The position numbers and the translations under genes are program-made. A stretch of DNA of 64,000 nucleotides from positions 7,618,501-7,682,500 of the forward strand of contig NC_058496.1 in assembly GCF_020382885.2 (NCBI RefSeq), given 5' to 3'. The DNA comes from Scatophagus argus (lineage: Eukaryota > Chordata > Actinopteri > Scatophagidae). Positions 24,152 through 37,000 of this stretch are shown here, piece by piece. The first letter of the stretch is position 1. Each line of letters begins with the position of its first letter. A model generated the notes under the pieces. It did not search any database and was not told the origin of the DNA. It saw only the letters and a program-made list of their open reading frames with translations.

Positions 24152-25082
24152 GTGCACGAACCGATCCAGAAAATACCTCCTCACTCAAGCCTAACTGTAA
24201 AAATCACGTTAAACATGTGCGTTTCAATAAATTGTATGCAAAATGGCAAATAATTTACATAATAATTCACACATGAAAAATATCATTAAGCATATCTCTT
24301 TGTCCTACAACGAGAAAATGGGTGACAGTTTTGATGTGATATTTTTTAAGGATCGTCTGACCTTTTGTTGTTCCTGAACGTCTAGATGAAGGATCAATCT
24401 TTATGTGGTATGGAATACAAAGAGAAGTGTGATAAACAAGCTACGTGCCGTCTGTTTTAGGACTTTTTCTACACTTTCTGAGAAAGTCAAAACCATAAAG
24501 AGAATTTTAATGAATGGTTTTCCAAATCCCATATTTCACTTTTTTTGTTCTACATTTCCACGGTGCAAAACAGAATAACAAAAGATCCTCCCGGAGAGGA
24601 TTGTTTAAGTAAATCTGTGCTGAATGAGATAACACAAGCAGGTGTGATCTTTCAGCAGCACACTTGTGAATGTGAAACCTGTTGGAGATTAAAATTTGCG
24701 GCCGGAAATTAAGGGTGAATTCCTTCAAGTCTGTAGGGAGGCTGCGGTGACAGCAGTGGGCGATCAGCCCCATGGGACCCTACAGATGGTAAATCGGCCC
24801 GTCACAATAGGCACAATCAATGATTACATGCATAAACGTAACGGACAAAAACAAGACCATCCTCAGAGAGCAGATCCTGGAGGTCCTAAAGCCCGCGGGG
24901 TTATGATGTGAAGGCACGGGATTCTGCTCATACTGTGTGATGTCCTGTGGGTGAACAGTTGTTGATGGTGATGATGATTGGTCGATTAACAGGAAAATAA
25001 TCTGCATAATCGTCATGTATAGTTTCAGTTGTGAGGATTTGTGATAGTAAACTGAATATCTTTGGGTTTAGGACAGAAAATA

Positions 25083-25368
25083 ACAAAGTACATTTACTCA
25101 AGTACTGTGCTAAATATTGCACTTAGAATTGGCTCTACATTGATCAACATTGGCTCTACATTGATCAACGACAGCACTGGAGCACTGCTGACAGATCAGT
25201 GTAATGCAGTGTAACGCTCACAGCAGCACCCACTGCTACGAGTGCTTTCACTTGTGATTCTTTATGTACATTTTGTTGTTGTCTGTTTACTCAAGTTAAG
25301 CTTTGAATGCAGGACTTTTGCTTGTAAAGGAATATTTTACATTGCAAGGTTATGAATACTTCTTTCAG
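25083..25368. repeat. degraded percomorph dispersed repeat (AGTAC/TTACTCAAGT type)
   Basis: The ends read acaaagtacatttactcaag and tttgaatgcaggacttttgc, then atgaatacttcttt. These are hallmark phrases of a very common percomorph interspersed repeat that I recall but cannot name. The middle is diverged and holds the local tandem duplication at 25128-25169. Confidence 0.45.
25128..25169. repeat. two-copy 21-bp tandem duplication
   Basis: attggctctacattgatcaac occurs twice, exactly and back to back (25128-25148 and 25149-25169). Only two copies and no spacers, so not a CRISPR. Confidence 0.9.
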
Positions 25369-27264
25369 AGCTGCTACTCTGATAAAGCAAGCAATTTGAT
25401 GACACAGGACTGATTGATTGATTGACTAACAGAGAAAATAATTGCAAGATTGATGCTAGTTGCTGCGCTCTTGGATACACAATGTAGGAGCATTGCAATT
25501 AAAAAAAAAAGTTGTTTGTGACTGTTTGTTCTTAGTCTGATGGTCATGGCTGTTGTAATTTGTGGTGTTGTTAAGCAATTATCATGTTGCACATGCCTGG
25601 CGTGAGTCATAATTTTCTGTTGTTTCTTTACTGCTGCTCACTGCTGTAAATGCAGATGTGTTGATAATCACTTACAAACAGAGTAACTGCCAGACTTTTA
25701 ATTAAACTCACAGTTCAAATTAATTTCCAACTTGATATGACAGTCATGTAGCTTTGTAATTGTGATTTACACTTTGCATCTGGAATTCCTGGCACCTCAC
25801 TCATAAAGTTAAGTTAAACTGATGTATTTAAGCAAAGGGAACGTCTCAACTGCAGTGGTAGCGGCAGATCTATGATACTATATCTATACAATAACACAAC
25901 AACAGACAATATCCGTTATACTTTATAACAGAACAAGAGAACAGATAAGCAGTTTGCAGAAGTGTTGCTTTTTTGGCCTCACATGAGAGGTGTTTTATCA
26001 TGTCAGTGGTCATTTCAGCAGCTGCATCTTCAGATGTTAGCATGCAGATGTTCAGGTAAGGGTCTTGCAGTTAATGCTGATGAGGATCTACTTTTTAATG
26101 ATCTACTGTCACAGTGTTCTTGCATTTTGGTTAGGAGCCTGAGGTTGCTGGGCGGACGACCTGTTCCACCTCCAGAGCTACAGTTGACCCCCCCATATGC
26201 ATTGTGTAAAATGTTTATTTTTGTCCATGTAGTAGGAGGTTTAGTGTCAAGTTAATGGCAATGACCTGTGGGCAGCTCTGAGAGCTTGACCCGACTGTGT
26301 GTGAGCACGTGGACTCCCTACAGCTCAGGAACACAGTGGGACGGCTTTCCCTTCTCATGCCTGTTCGGGGCTAATGGGGAAACAAAGGGATCACCGCCTG
26401 AGGGTTGGCCTGTGTTTGTAGCCTGTGTTTTTGTCTTGCACCAAGTGTTTACTCAAAACACATCAGCCCCTCTGAGAACGAGGTCAGCTCACCCCTCTAA
26501 TCTCCTCTGCAGGCAGAGACACAGTGTCCCCCCGAGAACAGCACGTCACCCAAAGTGACCCTCTGGCCACACAGAGGAAGCTGCTGTCAGCCATGCTTAG
26601 CCAAGGCACAGCATCAGTGTCCTGCCAAAGACTTTGTTTGCTCACTGAAGCTTCAACCCGAGCACAGCAGAGTGTCCAGACTGTCAGGCCTCAGGTTGCC
26701 CTGTCAAAGGTCAGTCAGTCAGTCAGAGACGACATACAACAGGCTTCAGTGTAGTTACACCTCCATGGAGTGAAGACGCAACAAAACGATCAAATTTCAC
26801 AGCAACATCAGCAGTAAGGTGTTCACTTAACGTTGCTCGTTTATGTGGATCCGTCACATATTTATAGTCAGGAGGGAAAAATTTTTCTTTACAATATTAT
26901 AATAGTAATAACATTTCAGCCTTCTAAATGAAGCTCAACACTGTTGCATTCATGATGTGACTAAATAAACAAAAAACTCTTATTACATATAATCCCTAGC
27001 AACATTTAGCCATGCAAACAGATTCAGTTTTATTCAGAGAAATTTCTCAATTAAATGTAAAGCAGTTCACTCAGGCATTGCTTTGCAGAATGGATCAGAG
27101 CACACAGTGCCTAATGCATTGCAATGTTCACATGTCCTTGTAAGTCATGACATTGCATATGTTTTTGTTTCGGTGAAATGACCCTTTAAAATGATTGAGC
27201 TCAACATGCTGCAGACTTATCATTGTATCATAAGCTCATTTTAAGTTCACACGAGCAGGCCACT

Positions 27265-27534
27265 GTACTAAAGTACAAATGTGACATACAGTACTTGTAC
27301 TTTACCTTAGTATTTCCATTTAATGCTACTTTATACTTGAAATTCAGCCTTCTTTTTACATTTAAATCTTAATATAACAGTCATAGTGGGCATTTTTCTG
27401 TACAATTTACTCTTGATGCTACATTTTGCTAACTTTTAAGCAACATTCAAACGCAGCATTTTTTTCTTGCTATGGAGTACTTCCTCAGTGTCACTAATTT
27501 TACTTAAGTAAAGGATTTGAATATTTTTTTCTTC
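27265..27534. repeat. second degraded copy of the percomorph dispersed repeat
   Basis: Contains gtacttgtactttacc, agtatttccatttaatgcta and a terminal acttaagtaaaggatttgaa, the same family phrases as 25083-25368 but covering other parts of the element. Strongly diverged, hence old. Confidence 0.45.
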
Positions 27535-28329
27535 ACGGTTAAATTTCAAAACCTTGAATTTTCAAGTGTCGGTCAGTATTGGTCAAGGAAAAATCCCCCT
27601 GCAGGACCTGTCATCATCACTTCTCTGTCCCACACAGCAGATGACTCCTCCGGACAGACCGCTGGACTTCACAGCCCTATTGTCCTGAGAGATCACAGCA
27701 AACTCTATCTTGAAGGTTTAGTGAGGGTAATGGTATTGACCTCTGAGTGACCTGTGTCAACACCAAAGCCTCTGGTCTGAGGCGAGGTCAGTCCCTTTTC
27801 AGTGCCCCAAAGGGGCAAGATGGAGCAGAAGTCCTCTTCTTTTTCACAACCAACTGGGTGTAAAAGATCTTCATTTCCAAAAGAGCTCTCAGCAACTTTT
27901 TTATGTGTCACAGCAGGCACAGCATGTCCCCTAAGGATGACACTCAGACACTCCTAAGTCAAGTTGTCTGAATTACTGTGCATTTAGTTTTTGCAGTGAC
28001 CTTTCAGAAGTTGCTCAAGCTGACTAATATTTTATTTCTGGTGTGCAAGCTGGCATTGTGTAAAGAAAATTGTCAAATCAAGTGTAATGCATTAAAATAT
28101 TTAAAGGTTCAGTACAGATAAAAATGGAACAGAATGAGAAAACACAATCACAAGACCGACACAATGTTATATATTCCTCATGTCTCTTAAGCATGACAGA
28201 ATAAACATATAAGCGAAAAATTGTCCCATGTGGGGTATGAAGCAACCTCACTGACCCAGCATCTTGGTACTGAAATGATGACGGGGCCCGGGCTTCGTTA
28301 CGCTGCTCTGAAAAATTAGAATAATGGCC

Positions 28330-28480
28330 TATGAAAGAGGGAGAGATCCAAAGAAAGGGACAGGGGAAGAAAGAGGGTCTTTGGGAAAAGAGGAATTAGA
28401 TAGGAAGAGAGGGAGAAATAAAAGGAGGGAAACAGTGAAATGGAGACAAAATAAGTAGTAGAGAAGAAAGAGAGGGGGCA
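28330..28480. repeat. purine-rich (GA) low-complexity tract
   Basis: About 150 bp dominated by GGGAGA/AAGAAAGAGG-like sequence on the + strand. The long minus-strand frame through it is a composition artefact. Confidence 0.7.
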
Positions 28481-28544
28481 GTAGTGGTGTGATGTGAGTG
28501 TTATCATCAGCTCTCATTCTCAGCATGGAATCTATAATGGGAAA

Positions 28545-28720
28545 ATCAACCTCTCTGACTCCTGTGTAATTGGATTTGCCGGGTCTCGTGCTGAATCAGA
28601 GCCCAGTGGGTAGCACAAAGCTTGTTAAGATTGGACAAGCATTGCCAGGCTGCTGGGCCCGGGGGAGAGGTGGGGCGACGGCAGAGGTAACCCTGACAAC
28701 TTTTCTGGAGAGGAAAGTGA
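28545..28720. promoter_or_regulatory. candidate conserved non-coding element
   Basis: Unique-looking, non-repetitive sequence with a homeobox-type core (gtgtaattggattt) and balanced base composition between repeat-rich flanks. Conservation is a guess from its look only. Confidence 0.2.
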
Positions 28721-29199
28721 ATAATTCAAATATGTTGAACACTCAAGTGGTCACCCATCGCAGAGAATCGACTGAAAGCTTTCCAAACATTAAACACTCT
28801 ATTAATTGGGTGAAACCGGATCTTTTCTCACATTTAGGTCACCAGAGCCAAGAAAGCGGACACCTGTGTTACATCGGAGGGGTGTGTGTTTTCTCATGCT
28901 GGTTACCAGGTTACAAATGTAAACACATTTCTACTCCCGTCCAGTCTCTCTGCACAAGGTGAAGCTACTTTAAGGCAAAGTCATTTTTGTATACAAAAGA
29001 AAAATGGGTGCTAGTTTTTATTCTTAAAATACTTACATGAAGTTAGAATCCCTATACCGAATCCTCCAACAAATAGTGATGTCTCCTTTAATATATTATC
29101 CTTAATATCATCACAACAATTTCAGCAAGTGAGTCAGAAAGTGATTAAACATTTAGCTTAAAGCAAAAATGGATTTATTTAAACTACATAGTAAAACTC

Positions 29200-29445
29200 A
29201 TGCAGCTTTGTTCTTGTTGTAGATCAATCCTAATGACTTTGGTGAATCCCTGACTTTTCTCTAGTGTCAGCAACAGGCTGACATTTGCAGTTTCTGTGTC
29301 TTAACACTTGTGGATTGTCATTATGTATGTCACCAAATACTGGCTAAACAAATTACTTTTTGGTGCAAACTATCAAATGTTGCTGAAAAACCTGCTGAAC
29401 GTCAGCATATTGCTTGGCTGATGTTAGCATTAAGGTCAAAACAAA
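29200..29445. repeat. degraded percomorph dispersed repeat (GTTAGCAT-rich type)
   Basis: Phrases such as atgactttggtgaatccctg, cttttctctagtg and gctgatgttagcatt match a common fish repeat with a 'cctgacttttcctctagcg' block followed by a TTAGCATG-rich end. Strongly diverged. Confidence 0.45.
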
Positions 29446-30049
29446 TAAGTTTGGGTTTGCATATATTTTGCATATTACACATATTTTTTAATGTCATTTG
29501 CAAAGACTACAATAGCAATTAATTATATGATGTACAGTATTTTATGTGAGCTTGTTAGTTGGGTATTGTTTATAACAGAACTTTATGTTGTTGGTCATTT
29601 ATATTCACATTCTTGTGTAGCCTACATAATAGTCCTTGCTCTTAGGTTTTAGCCCACGCCTATTCCTGTCCAAGTGCATTGAGAACAATGAAAAAAGTCA
29701 GATTCTTCATATGTGTACATGCACTCGGCCATAAGGCTGATTCTGATGTTTTACATCACTTGTATCTTGTTTTATGTTGGAGTCTGTGCTCTGTGTTTTA
29801 CCTGGCTGCAGGGCAAATAAAGTTAAAGTTGAAACTGATGAAGAAGGCCAGTCACAGACTTAAGGGCCATCCTACTGGCTTGAGGGTTTAGGTTTGTCCA
29901 GGGACCTTTGTTGGCCTTTGTCATTCCACATCTTTCTTTCCCCTCTCATCTCCACACTGTGCACTCTCTAATACAACCTGCGCCCAAACATTTACTGCTA
30001 TAATAAGAAGGTTATTTGATCATTGTTTTCACCCAAGCAAAAAATGAGG

Positions 30050-30240
30050 TAATTGCATTTGGGCATCAACCCAGTAGCGTTTTACTTGTGCGCTAATCAC
30101 TGGCAGCTCAGACTGCCATTCAAAACAATGGTGCTCCTCTGACCAGCATTGTTACACTGAGTAATAAAGCAGTTGGTGATTAGCCTGTAATGTATCCATC
30201 TTATCAAAGTCTGGGGTCTTTAATTGCTCTTGATAGTGAT
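30050..30240. promoter_or_regulatory. candidate conserved non-coding element with SOX and K50-homeobox-like motifs
   Basis: Unique stretch with ACAATGG and CATTGTT (SOX-type) and paired TAATC/GATTA cores (gctaatcactgg, ggtgattagcctg) within 190 bp. K50 homeoproteins such as Otx/Crx bind TAATC, which would suit a neighbour expressed in retina. Inference only. Confidence 0.25.
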
Positions 30241-31040
30241 GTAATGGAACTTAGAGAGAGAGAAGGAGAAACAGAGAAGGAGAAAAGAGGGAAGGGGGAT
30301 GGTTGGATTGGTGTGGTTTGGATCTTGTTTCTGTATCGTTAGGTTACACTCAGTAGAGCAGTAGATACCCAGGTAAGCACTGAATAAGATCTCTGTCCCT
30401 CCACCTTCCACGGCATGAATGATTAAGCACACCCGGCCCACAGTGCCCTGAGCCTGGGTCAGGATGATGTGGAGAAGCATATGTGCAGCAAGGCCTACAC
30501 ACAGCATCATTCACACTGCTGCTGCAGCATACCAGATGAATGACCCCTACACAAACCAGGGCACAGGACAGTAAATGTTTGGGTTTTTTTTATTACTATT
30601 TCACATCCTGGACATTTGCCAACTAACTGCCAACCATCCAGTGTTTGCAGGTTCACGGATTGTCTCCATGCAAGCAAACACAGGAGGATATTCTCCTCTT
30701 GTGTAACTTCTCTGCAGAGGAAAGATTTTTCTGCCCCGGGTTTGGATCCTCGTTGAGATTCTGCATTTGACAGCAGAATAATACAGCTTCAGGAATGCAG
30801 GTTTGACTTTCTTTTTGTGTTGTAAAAATTATACTGTGCTCTTTTTGCACCTATATTTTATGTGCTGTCTAAGAGTTTGGTGCAGGAAGCTTGACAGTTC
30901 AGTGTTCCTGCATTTTCTGTGAGTGGTATTTTTCCATAGGCAGCTAAGGTTAAAGATGATCTTAGTGATACTGTGTGAGCTAAGATGACTGATCATCTTC
31001 TCAAAAAAATGGTTGACATCCATTCTTGACATTCATTGGA

Positions 31041-31300
31041 GAGATGAGAAGATGGATACTGCTTACATACCAAGTAAAATGTGAAGCTATAGCCAGCAGC
31101 CAGGTTAGCTTAGCACAAAGACTGGATTGGTTCAAAGGTAACAAACCAGCCTACCAGCATCTCTAATGTTCACTAATTAATACATTTGATTTTGTTTGTT
31201 TAATTGGTGCAAAAACTGAAGTGTAAAAATGACAATTTGATTTCCCATTTGCAGTTTTTGTGTTAAGCTAATCTAAACGGAGGCTGAGTGTAAGTCCATG
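31041..31300. repeat. degraded percomorph dispersed repeat (AGCCAGCAGCC/TTAGCTTAGC type)
   Basis: Phrases gaagctatagccagcagcc, ggttagcttagcacaaagac, aaaggtaacaaa, cctaccagcatctctaa and actgaagtgtaaaaa are in the same order as a repeat very common in percomorphs. Many substitutions, so old. Class not known to me. Confidence 0.55.
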
Positions 31301-31807
31301 TTAAAGATATGTAGCATTTCTCATTAAAATGTCTAGAAACAACTGAACGTTTCTTTTATATTTTACTGAGTTGTGTACTTACATTATCTCAAACATTCCC
31401 ATCAAGTAATATTAAAACCCAAAGAAATCAGTAATTTTATTCAGGGTAACGTTACATTTCATTTGTTTATCTGTCACTGTCCAGGAGAGAGTCAGAATAA
31501 GAAAAAAAAAACTCAAATGTAAGGTGAATAAAACTTTACCTTGTGTGTGAACATTTCTGCCTGCCACATAGATTTTTATTTGTGCAGGGTTTTGTTTAAG
31601 AACAGCTTCCATTATTCCAGCTTTTGTTTTCTTTTTATTGAGAGACATTTAGCAGCAGAAACTACGTTGAAGCAACTTACGCTGACCTTTTGGGTTAAGA
31701 GGAGAAGCATGTGAGAGAATCAGACAGAATCCTCTTTAAGAGGGAGATAGATTTCCTGTTACTTGTTTGGTAAATTGCTGCATCTTAACAGCAACCCCCC
31801 CACCCCC

Positions 31808-31827
31808 ATCCCGTCCCGTCCCGTCCC
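31808..31827. repeat. (CCCGT)n pentanucleotide run
   Basis: Four CCCGT-like units inside a C-rich stretch. Confidence 0.7.
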
Positions 31828-31889
31828 TCTCTAGAGCCACCTCTACTTCTCACACAAATGAGGTCACTCTGTCTCAGGCAACACTGACA

Positions 31890-32110
31890 CTCTAGACCAA
31901 GATGAGGGACCATCTCTTAATTAAAATACAATTAGTTGTGCTCTGAGCTAGCAAGGCAATTTACCTGATCTGACAATGGCTTAGTGGACTCATTATATAA
32001 TCATTCTTTCCGTTGTGCATCAGATGGGGCCGTTTAATTATAACTAGAATTACAACCTAGTTGGTTTGGATTATATGAGGCTAAAAATAACACGTGCATG
32101 AGGAAAACTT
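31890..32110. promoter_or_regulatory. candidate conserved non-coding element, TAATTA-rich
   Basis: Several homeobox-type TTAATTA/AATTA cores (ctcttaattaaaa, gtttaattataac) and an E-box (catcagatggg) in unique sequence without coding potential. Conservation not testable here. Confidence 0.2.
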
Positions 32111-34003
32111 TTTTTGTATAGTCAGGTGCTTTCTTCAGCTCAGACTGTCTTGTCCTCCTGCGCTGAGAACGCCCAGTCAGTGTTCGGCCTTTCTACCACA
32201 GTGTCTTTAGAAACACTTATGCATGCTGCAGACAGCTCTCTTAAAAAGAAATACCTGCAGGACACCAAAAAAAACCTGAAAGGAAAACAACGAGCCTTTA
32301 GATTTCACCAGTACACTAAATGAAAACCTGAAACATTAGCACTATTATATCACCAGTGAATTCATTAATCCTCCTCTTGACAGGAGCTTATCTGTCCATG
32401 TTATTACTTGTAATACTGTATGGCAGATCCCTAAGTCACGCTGTCCCACCATATTGTCTGCTTGTGCTGCCCTGAGAGAAGTTTGTTCCCATGAAGAAAG
32501 GGGGTGTCACAGATACCCCACACCAGCACCACTACCATCACATCGCCAGATTGATTCTGACGTCCAAAAAAGGGTTTCTTCAATGATATTGTTCACCTGT
32601 CTCATTGGCTTAAAGTGGGTGGCTGGGAGGGGCAGCTATGGGAAGGGGGTCGGGCGAGGGTTATTGGTGGGGACACAGGGTGAGGGGTATTGTTGAGGAG
32701 AGGCCTGAGAGCATTGGGGGTGCGGGCCTGACAGGTGGAAAAAAAACACTCTCATCTGACTAGTCTTCTCTGTCCTACCATGGGGCCCTGTGTGAGCAAA
32801 GTAATGAAGTCCAAATTACAGCACAGGATTGCTAAGAACAAGCCTCTATTGTTCACCCTCAGGGCACACTAAATGAGTGTCACAGCAAGCAGCGGGGCAC
32901 AGACCGTTACTGCACTATTTAGTCTGTCCCGTTGTCTCAAGACGGCCCCGTTTCAGAGGTTCTCAGATCAGACAAATACTGCTCCCCTCTCCGCCCCCTC
33001 CTTCGCCTTCACCCTTCCTCTGTACAGCCAACCCCTCCCCAGCTCCTCACCCCAAAATAGGCCAAATCTCCTCTATTGTGTTTCGACTGCCTAGTGTGAA
33101 ATTCACTGTGACGTTAAATGTTTTCTAATGAATAATTACTGAATGGATATGCAGGGGGAATTTGTGTAATGGATTGTAGACTGCATTTTAAAGACGTCTT
33201 TTTTGTCTCTGCTCCGTGGTATTTACAGGACAAAAACACTTGGCCTTTCTCAGAAGAAATGAGGGCCATAGGCGGAGGATAGAGGCAGGGGAGAAGGGGG
33301 GAGCGAAGGGCTTTGTGTCAATTAGATCCAATGGATTATCTTTTTTAATGTTTTTACAGAGAGAGTTGAGAATCAAAGGACTTCTGCTTCCAATGGAGAG
33401 AGAAAAAAAAATACAAAACCAACAAAAGCTGTGAAAACCTTTGGTCTAAGTGTTGGTGCTGAGAATGCAAAACAGATTGGTGGAATTTTTCCCACTATGC
33501 ATCTTAAATGTGCCGCTGTTTTGGGCTCCCCGAGTCCATTTGCACACTGTGTTGTGTTTGGTTGGTGCATCAGCTCTAGTGAACTATGGGCTGCCAGCCA
33601 AGGTCCCTGTGTGCTGTGTAGCGATCATTAGCTTCTGTCTGTTCGTCTGCACAATCTCAGATCTTTGCTTCAAAGACACAGAGGACCTTCAGACCTCTTA
33701 TTTCAATAGAATTACAGGGACCATGTTTGTGCTTTTTTCTGGTGCTTTTTTCAGTTTCTTCCTCCCCCACAGAGCCATTTATTCAAACATTCATTCATCC
33801 AGCCACATTTGTCAAAATACTAATAATCATTGTTATGCATGCAAAATGTGTTTCACATGTTGTTGTCACTTTGGCAGTTTGCTTCCTCTTAAGTTTAGAA
33901 CAACAACTAACTTAAATTTATGAAATACTGTGAAGAACTGAATGTGATGTGCTCTTAAGCTGTGCATTTGGCTGCCTTACGCTTGATACAATTTGGTGCA
34001 CAG

Positions 34004-37000
34004 GGTCAGCTGGACTTGGAGGGCGCCCTGACGGCCAGAGACCGGGTTGGAATCCAGGATTTTGTCCTTCTGGATGAAACCACAGAGGCGGCCTTCCTTA
34101 GCAACCTCAAGAAACGCTTCAGCAAAGACCTCATCTATGTGAGTCCGAGAAAGGACTTCTAAAGAACCTGCTGTTAACAAATGCATAATAATAAGAAATA
34201 ATATGATCACTTTAACTCATTCTCTTAGACCTACATTGGCACATTGCTCGTGTCTGTCAATCCCTACAAAGAGCTGGACATCTACAATAAGAAACAGATG
34301 GAACTCTACAAGGGTGTCAACTTTTTTGAACTTCCTCCACACATGTGAGTGTATTATATGCATGAAAACTGTGCATGTTTCTACATATGTGTGTCTGTCA
34401 GCATTTGCACAACTGATTTAAACAATGAAAATCTTTTCTTTCAAGTATTCTTCAGTTCACATTTGAAATATTATGACTGCATCCCTATAGTTATGCCTTG
34501 GCAGACAACGCCTACCAAACCATGCTGGCAGAGTTCAACAATCACTTCATCCTCATCTCTGGTGAGAGTGGAGCAGGAAAGACGGAGGCCTCCAAGAAGA
34601 TTCTGCAGTATTACGCTGTTAGCTGTCCGAGCACCACTTTACTAAACACCGTCAGGGACAAAATGCTCATGTCCAACCCCGTCCTTGAGGTCTGATGGTT
34701 ACTTTCTTGTAATGACGTACTGAAAAGCAGCATCATGTTAAAATGAATGAGTCTGTATGATGTGTTTCCTCACAGGCTTTCGGCAATGCAAAAACACTGA
34801 AAAACGACAACTCAAGTCGATTTGGAAAGTATATGGACATAGAGTTTGACAGCCAGGTAAGAATTAAGGGAGAGATTCACAGAAGAGTTTCCAAGAGATA
34901 TATTATATTATCAGTCATACATCATCATTAGTTTCATTCAGACTGCACTGAAGTTCTTATAAATGTGTACAGAAACCATAAGCTAAACTCCTCAGCAGCA
35001 ACTCTTTGCACTGTTATCCAAATATTAGGGGAAAAACACTCAAGGTGCTTTTAGAGTATATATAGTAACTTGTGGTTGAAGTAAGAAATAAAAATGACAA
35101 ACTAAATTTAACAGTAAATGTTTTGCCTGAATGTTCAGTTTAAATGTAAAAATTAAGATGCCTAAAAAAGGACCCAAAGGGAAGATTTTTAGAATTTTGC
35201 TCAAGGGTGAACTTGTTCATCCAAAAACAACAAGAATGAAAAACCAGCTTTCAAGAAGAGGATATTTTCTTCTAGGAAGATTTTTTTTATTTTAAATCCA
35301 CTCCCTGGACCATATAGGCTGTGTTTTTCCTGCAAGTTGTACAGCTGCTGTCTTTAGGATCATGATGCCCACAGGGGGATGCGGTCGGAGGCCATATCCT
35401 GAACTACCTGTTGGAGAAGTCAAGGGTGGTGCATCAGAATCACGGGGAGAGAAACTTCCACATCTTCTACCAGCTAGTGGAGGGAGGAGAGGAGGACCTC
35501 CTGCAGCAGCTGGGCCTGAAGAGAGACTCTCAGCATTACAACTATCTAACCCAAGTATGTATAACACTGTGGGCCTGTTTTAATAATATAACATTTATGT
35601 CTTGTGAATATTTATGAGACTATAGAAAACCTGTGGCTACATTTGCTGTTCCTGGCAGGGAGAGTGTGCAACTGTGTCTTCCATAAATGACAGAAATGAC
35701 TGGAAAACAGTCAAAAATGCTCTGCAAATCATCAACATCAATAAGATCAACACGAACGTAAGTTGGAGGCTGTTGCTGATGCTCTGATTTAAAACATTCA
35801 CTCTTCCCTACTAGTTTTGCGCTCACTCACAAATTTTCTGTTCAGCACTTGTTTGGGATTATCGCCAGCGTTCTCCACTTGGGGAATGTTAAGTTTGACT
35901 CCGACAGTAAAGGCCATGTCCTCCTGAACAACAGTGCAGAGCTGTGCTGGGTCTCAAATGTAAGAAAATAGAAAGGAAATAAAAGAATATCCAGAATCTT
36001 TACATAAAGTCAAAGAATAAACTCACTTGATGTTATTTTCCCCTGTAGCTACTTGGAGTTGATGCTCACAGTCTTCAAGAGGGACTCACGTACAGGAAGA
36101 TTGAAGCAAGACAAGATCACGTAGGTGCATGCATGTTAAGATAGCTTTCATTTATGACAAGGTTATTTTTCTAGTTAAACTTTGAATGTCATGTTTGAAA
36201 TTTAGCTTTGATGTGTTTCACTGTGAAGGTCCTCAGCCCTTTCACAAATGATCATGCCATCTATGCCAGAGATGCCCTGGCCAAAGCCATCTATGGACAG
36301 ACCTTCACCTGGCTGGTCAACAGGATCAATGAGTCCATAGAGAACAAGGTGACAGGAAGAGTGTGAGATACATGACAAATCCCAGACAGTGAGGATTTTT
36401 CTGATTTTACTGACATTTATGGCTTTGTACTTTTCATCAGGACTCTTCAAGGAAAACTGTAATAGGGCTCTTGGACATCTATGGATTTGAGGTTTTCTAT
36501 GTTAACAGGTAGAAAGAAATATTTCCTGTTATTAAAATGTTGTTTTGATTCAGTTTGATACCCTGATGAAGGCTGGTTTATTGACTTTGTTTTATCCAAA
36601 ATGAGTTTTTCTCAATATACATTGTGAAAATTTCATGACTTTCTGAATAATTCTCCTGTGATGATTTTTACTCAGCTTTTTTGTGATTCTTTTCCTCAGT
36701 TTTGAGCAGTTCTGTATAAACTACTGCAATGAGAAGCTGCAGCAGCTTTTTATCCAGTTGACACTGAAGGCTGAGCAGGAAGAATATGAAGCAGAGGATA
36801 TTGAGGTAATCTTGTAAACCCCAAACAAAAACGTAATGAATCACTGACTATGATACAGCATGTTTACATTAATTGGTGTTGAATAGAGTCCCAGCCACAG
36901 TTTTGTTTTTTATCATTTTCCCCGCAGTGGGAGCCGGTGCAGTTCTTCAACAACAAGATCATCTGTGACCTGGTTGAGGAGAAACACAGAGGAATTATAT

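Larger units (their letters stand above)
24151..33960. other. gene-free interval between foxn4 and myo1h
   Basis: About 10 kb with no gene I can support on either strand. Open frames are short, lack splice-consistent homology and show no known domain. It holds degraded dispersed repeats (listed separately), simple repeats, and several unique stretches rich in homeobox- or SOX-like motifs. The 5' non-coding exon(s) of myo1h, including its start codon, should lie in or left of its right-hand end but were not found. Confidence 0.6.

Noticed and set aside
25128-25169. Direct repeats as a CRISPR-like array
   Set aside because: Only two adjacent copies, no spacers, in a vertebrate intergenic region.
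28329-28526. Hydrophobic Ser/Leu/Phe-rich minus-strand frames
   Set aside because: Produced by a GA-rich low-complexity tract.
33450-33923. 157-codon open frame left of myo1h
   Set aside because: No recognisable domain, unusual Cys/Phe/His-rich composition, no splice link in phase to the myo1h exon at 34004, and no start context.
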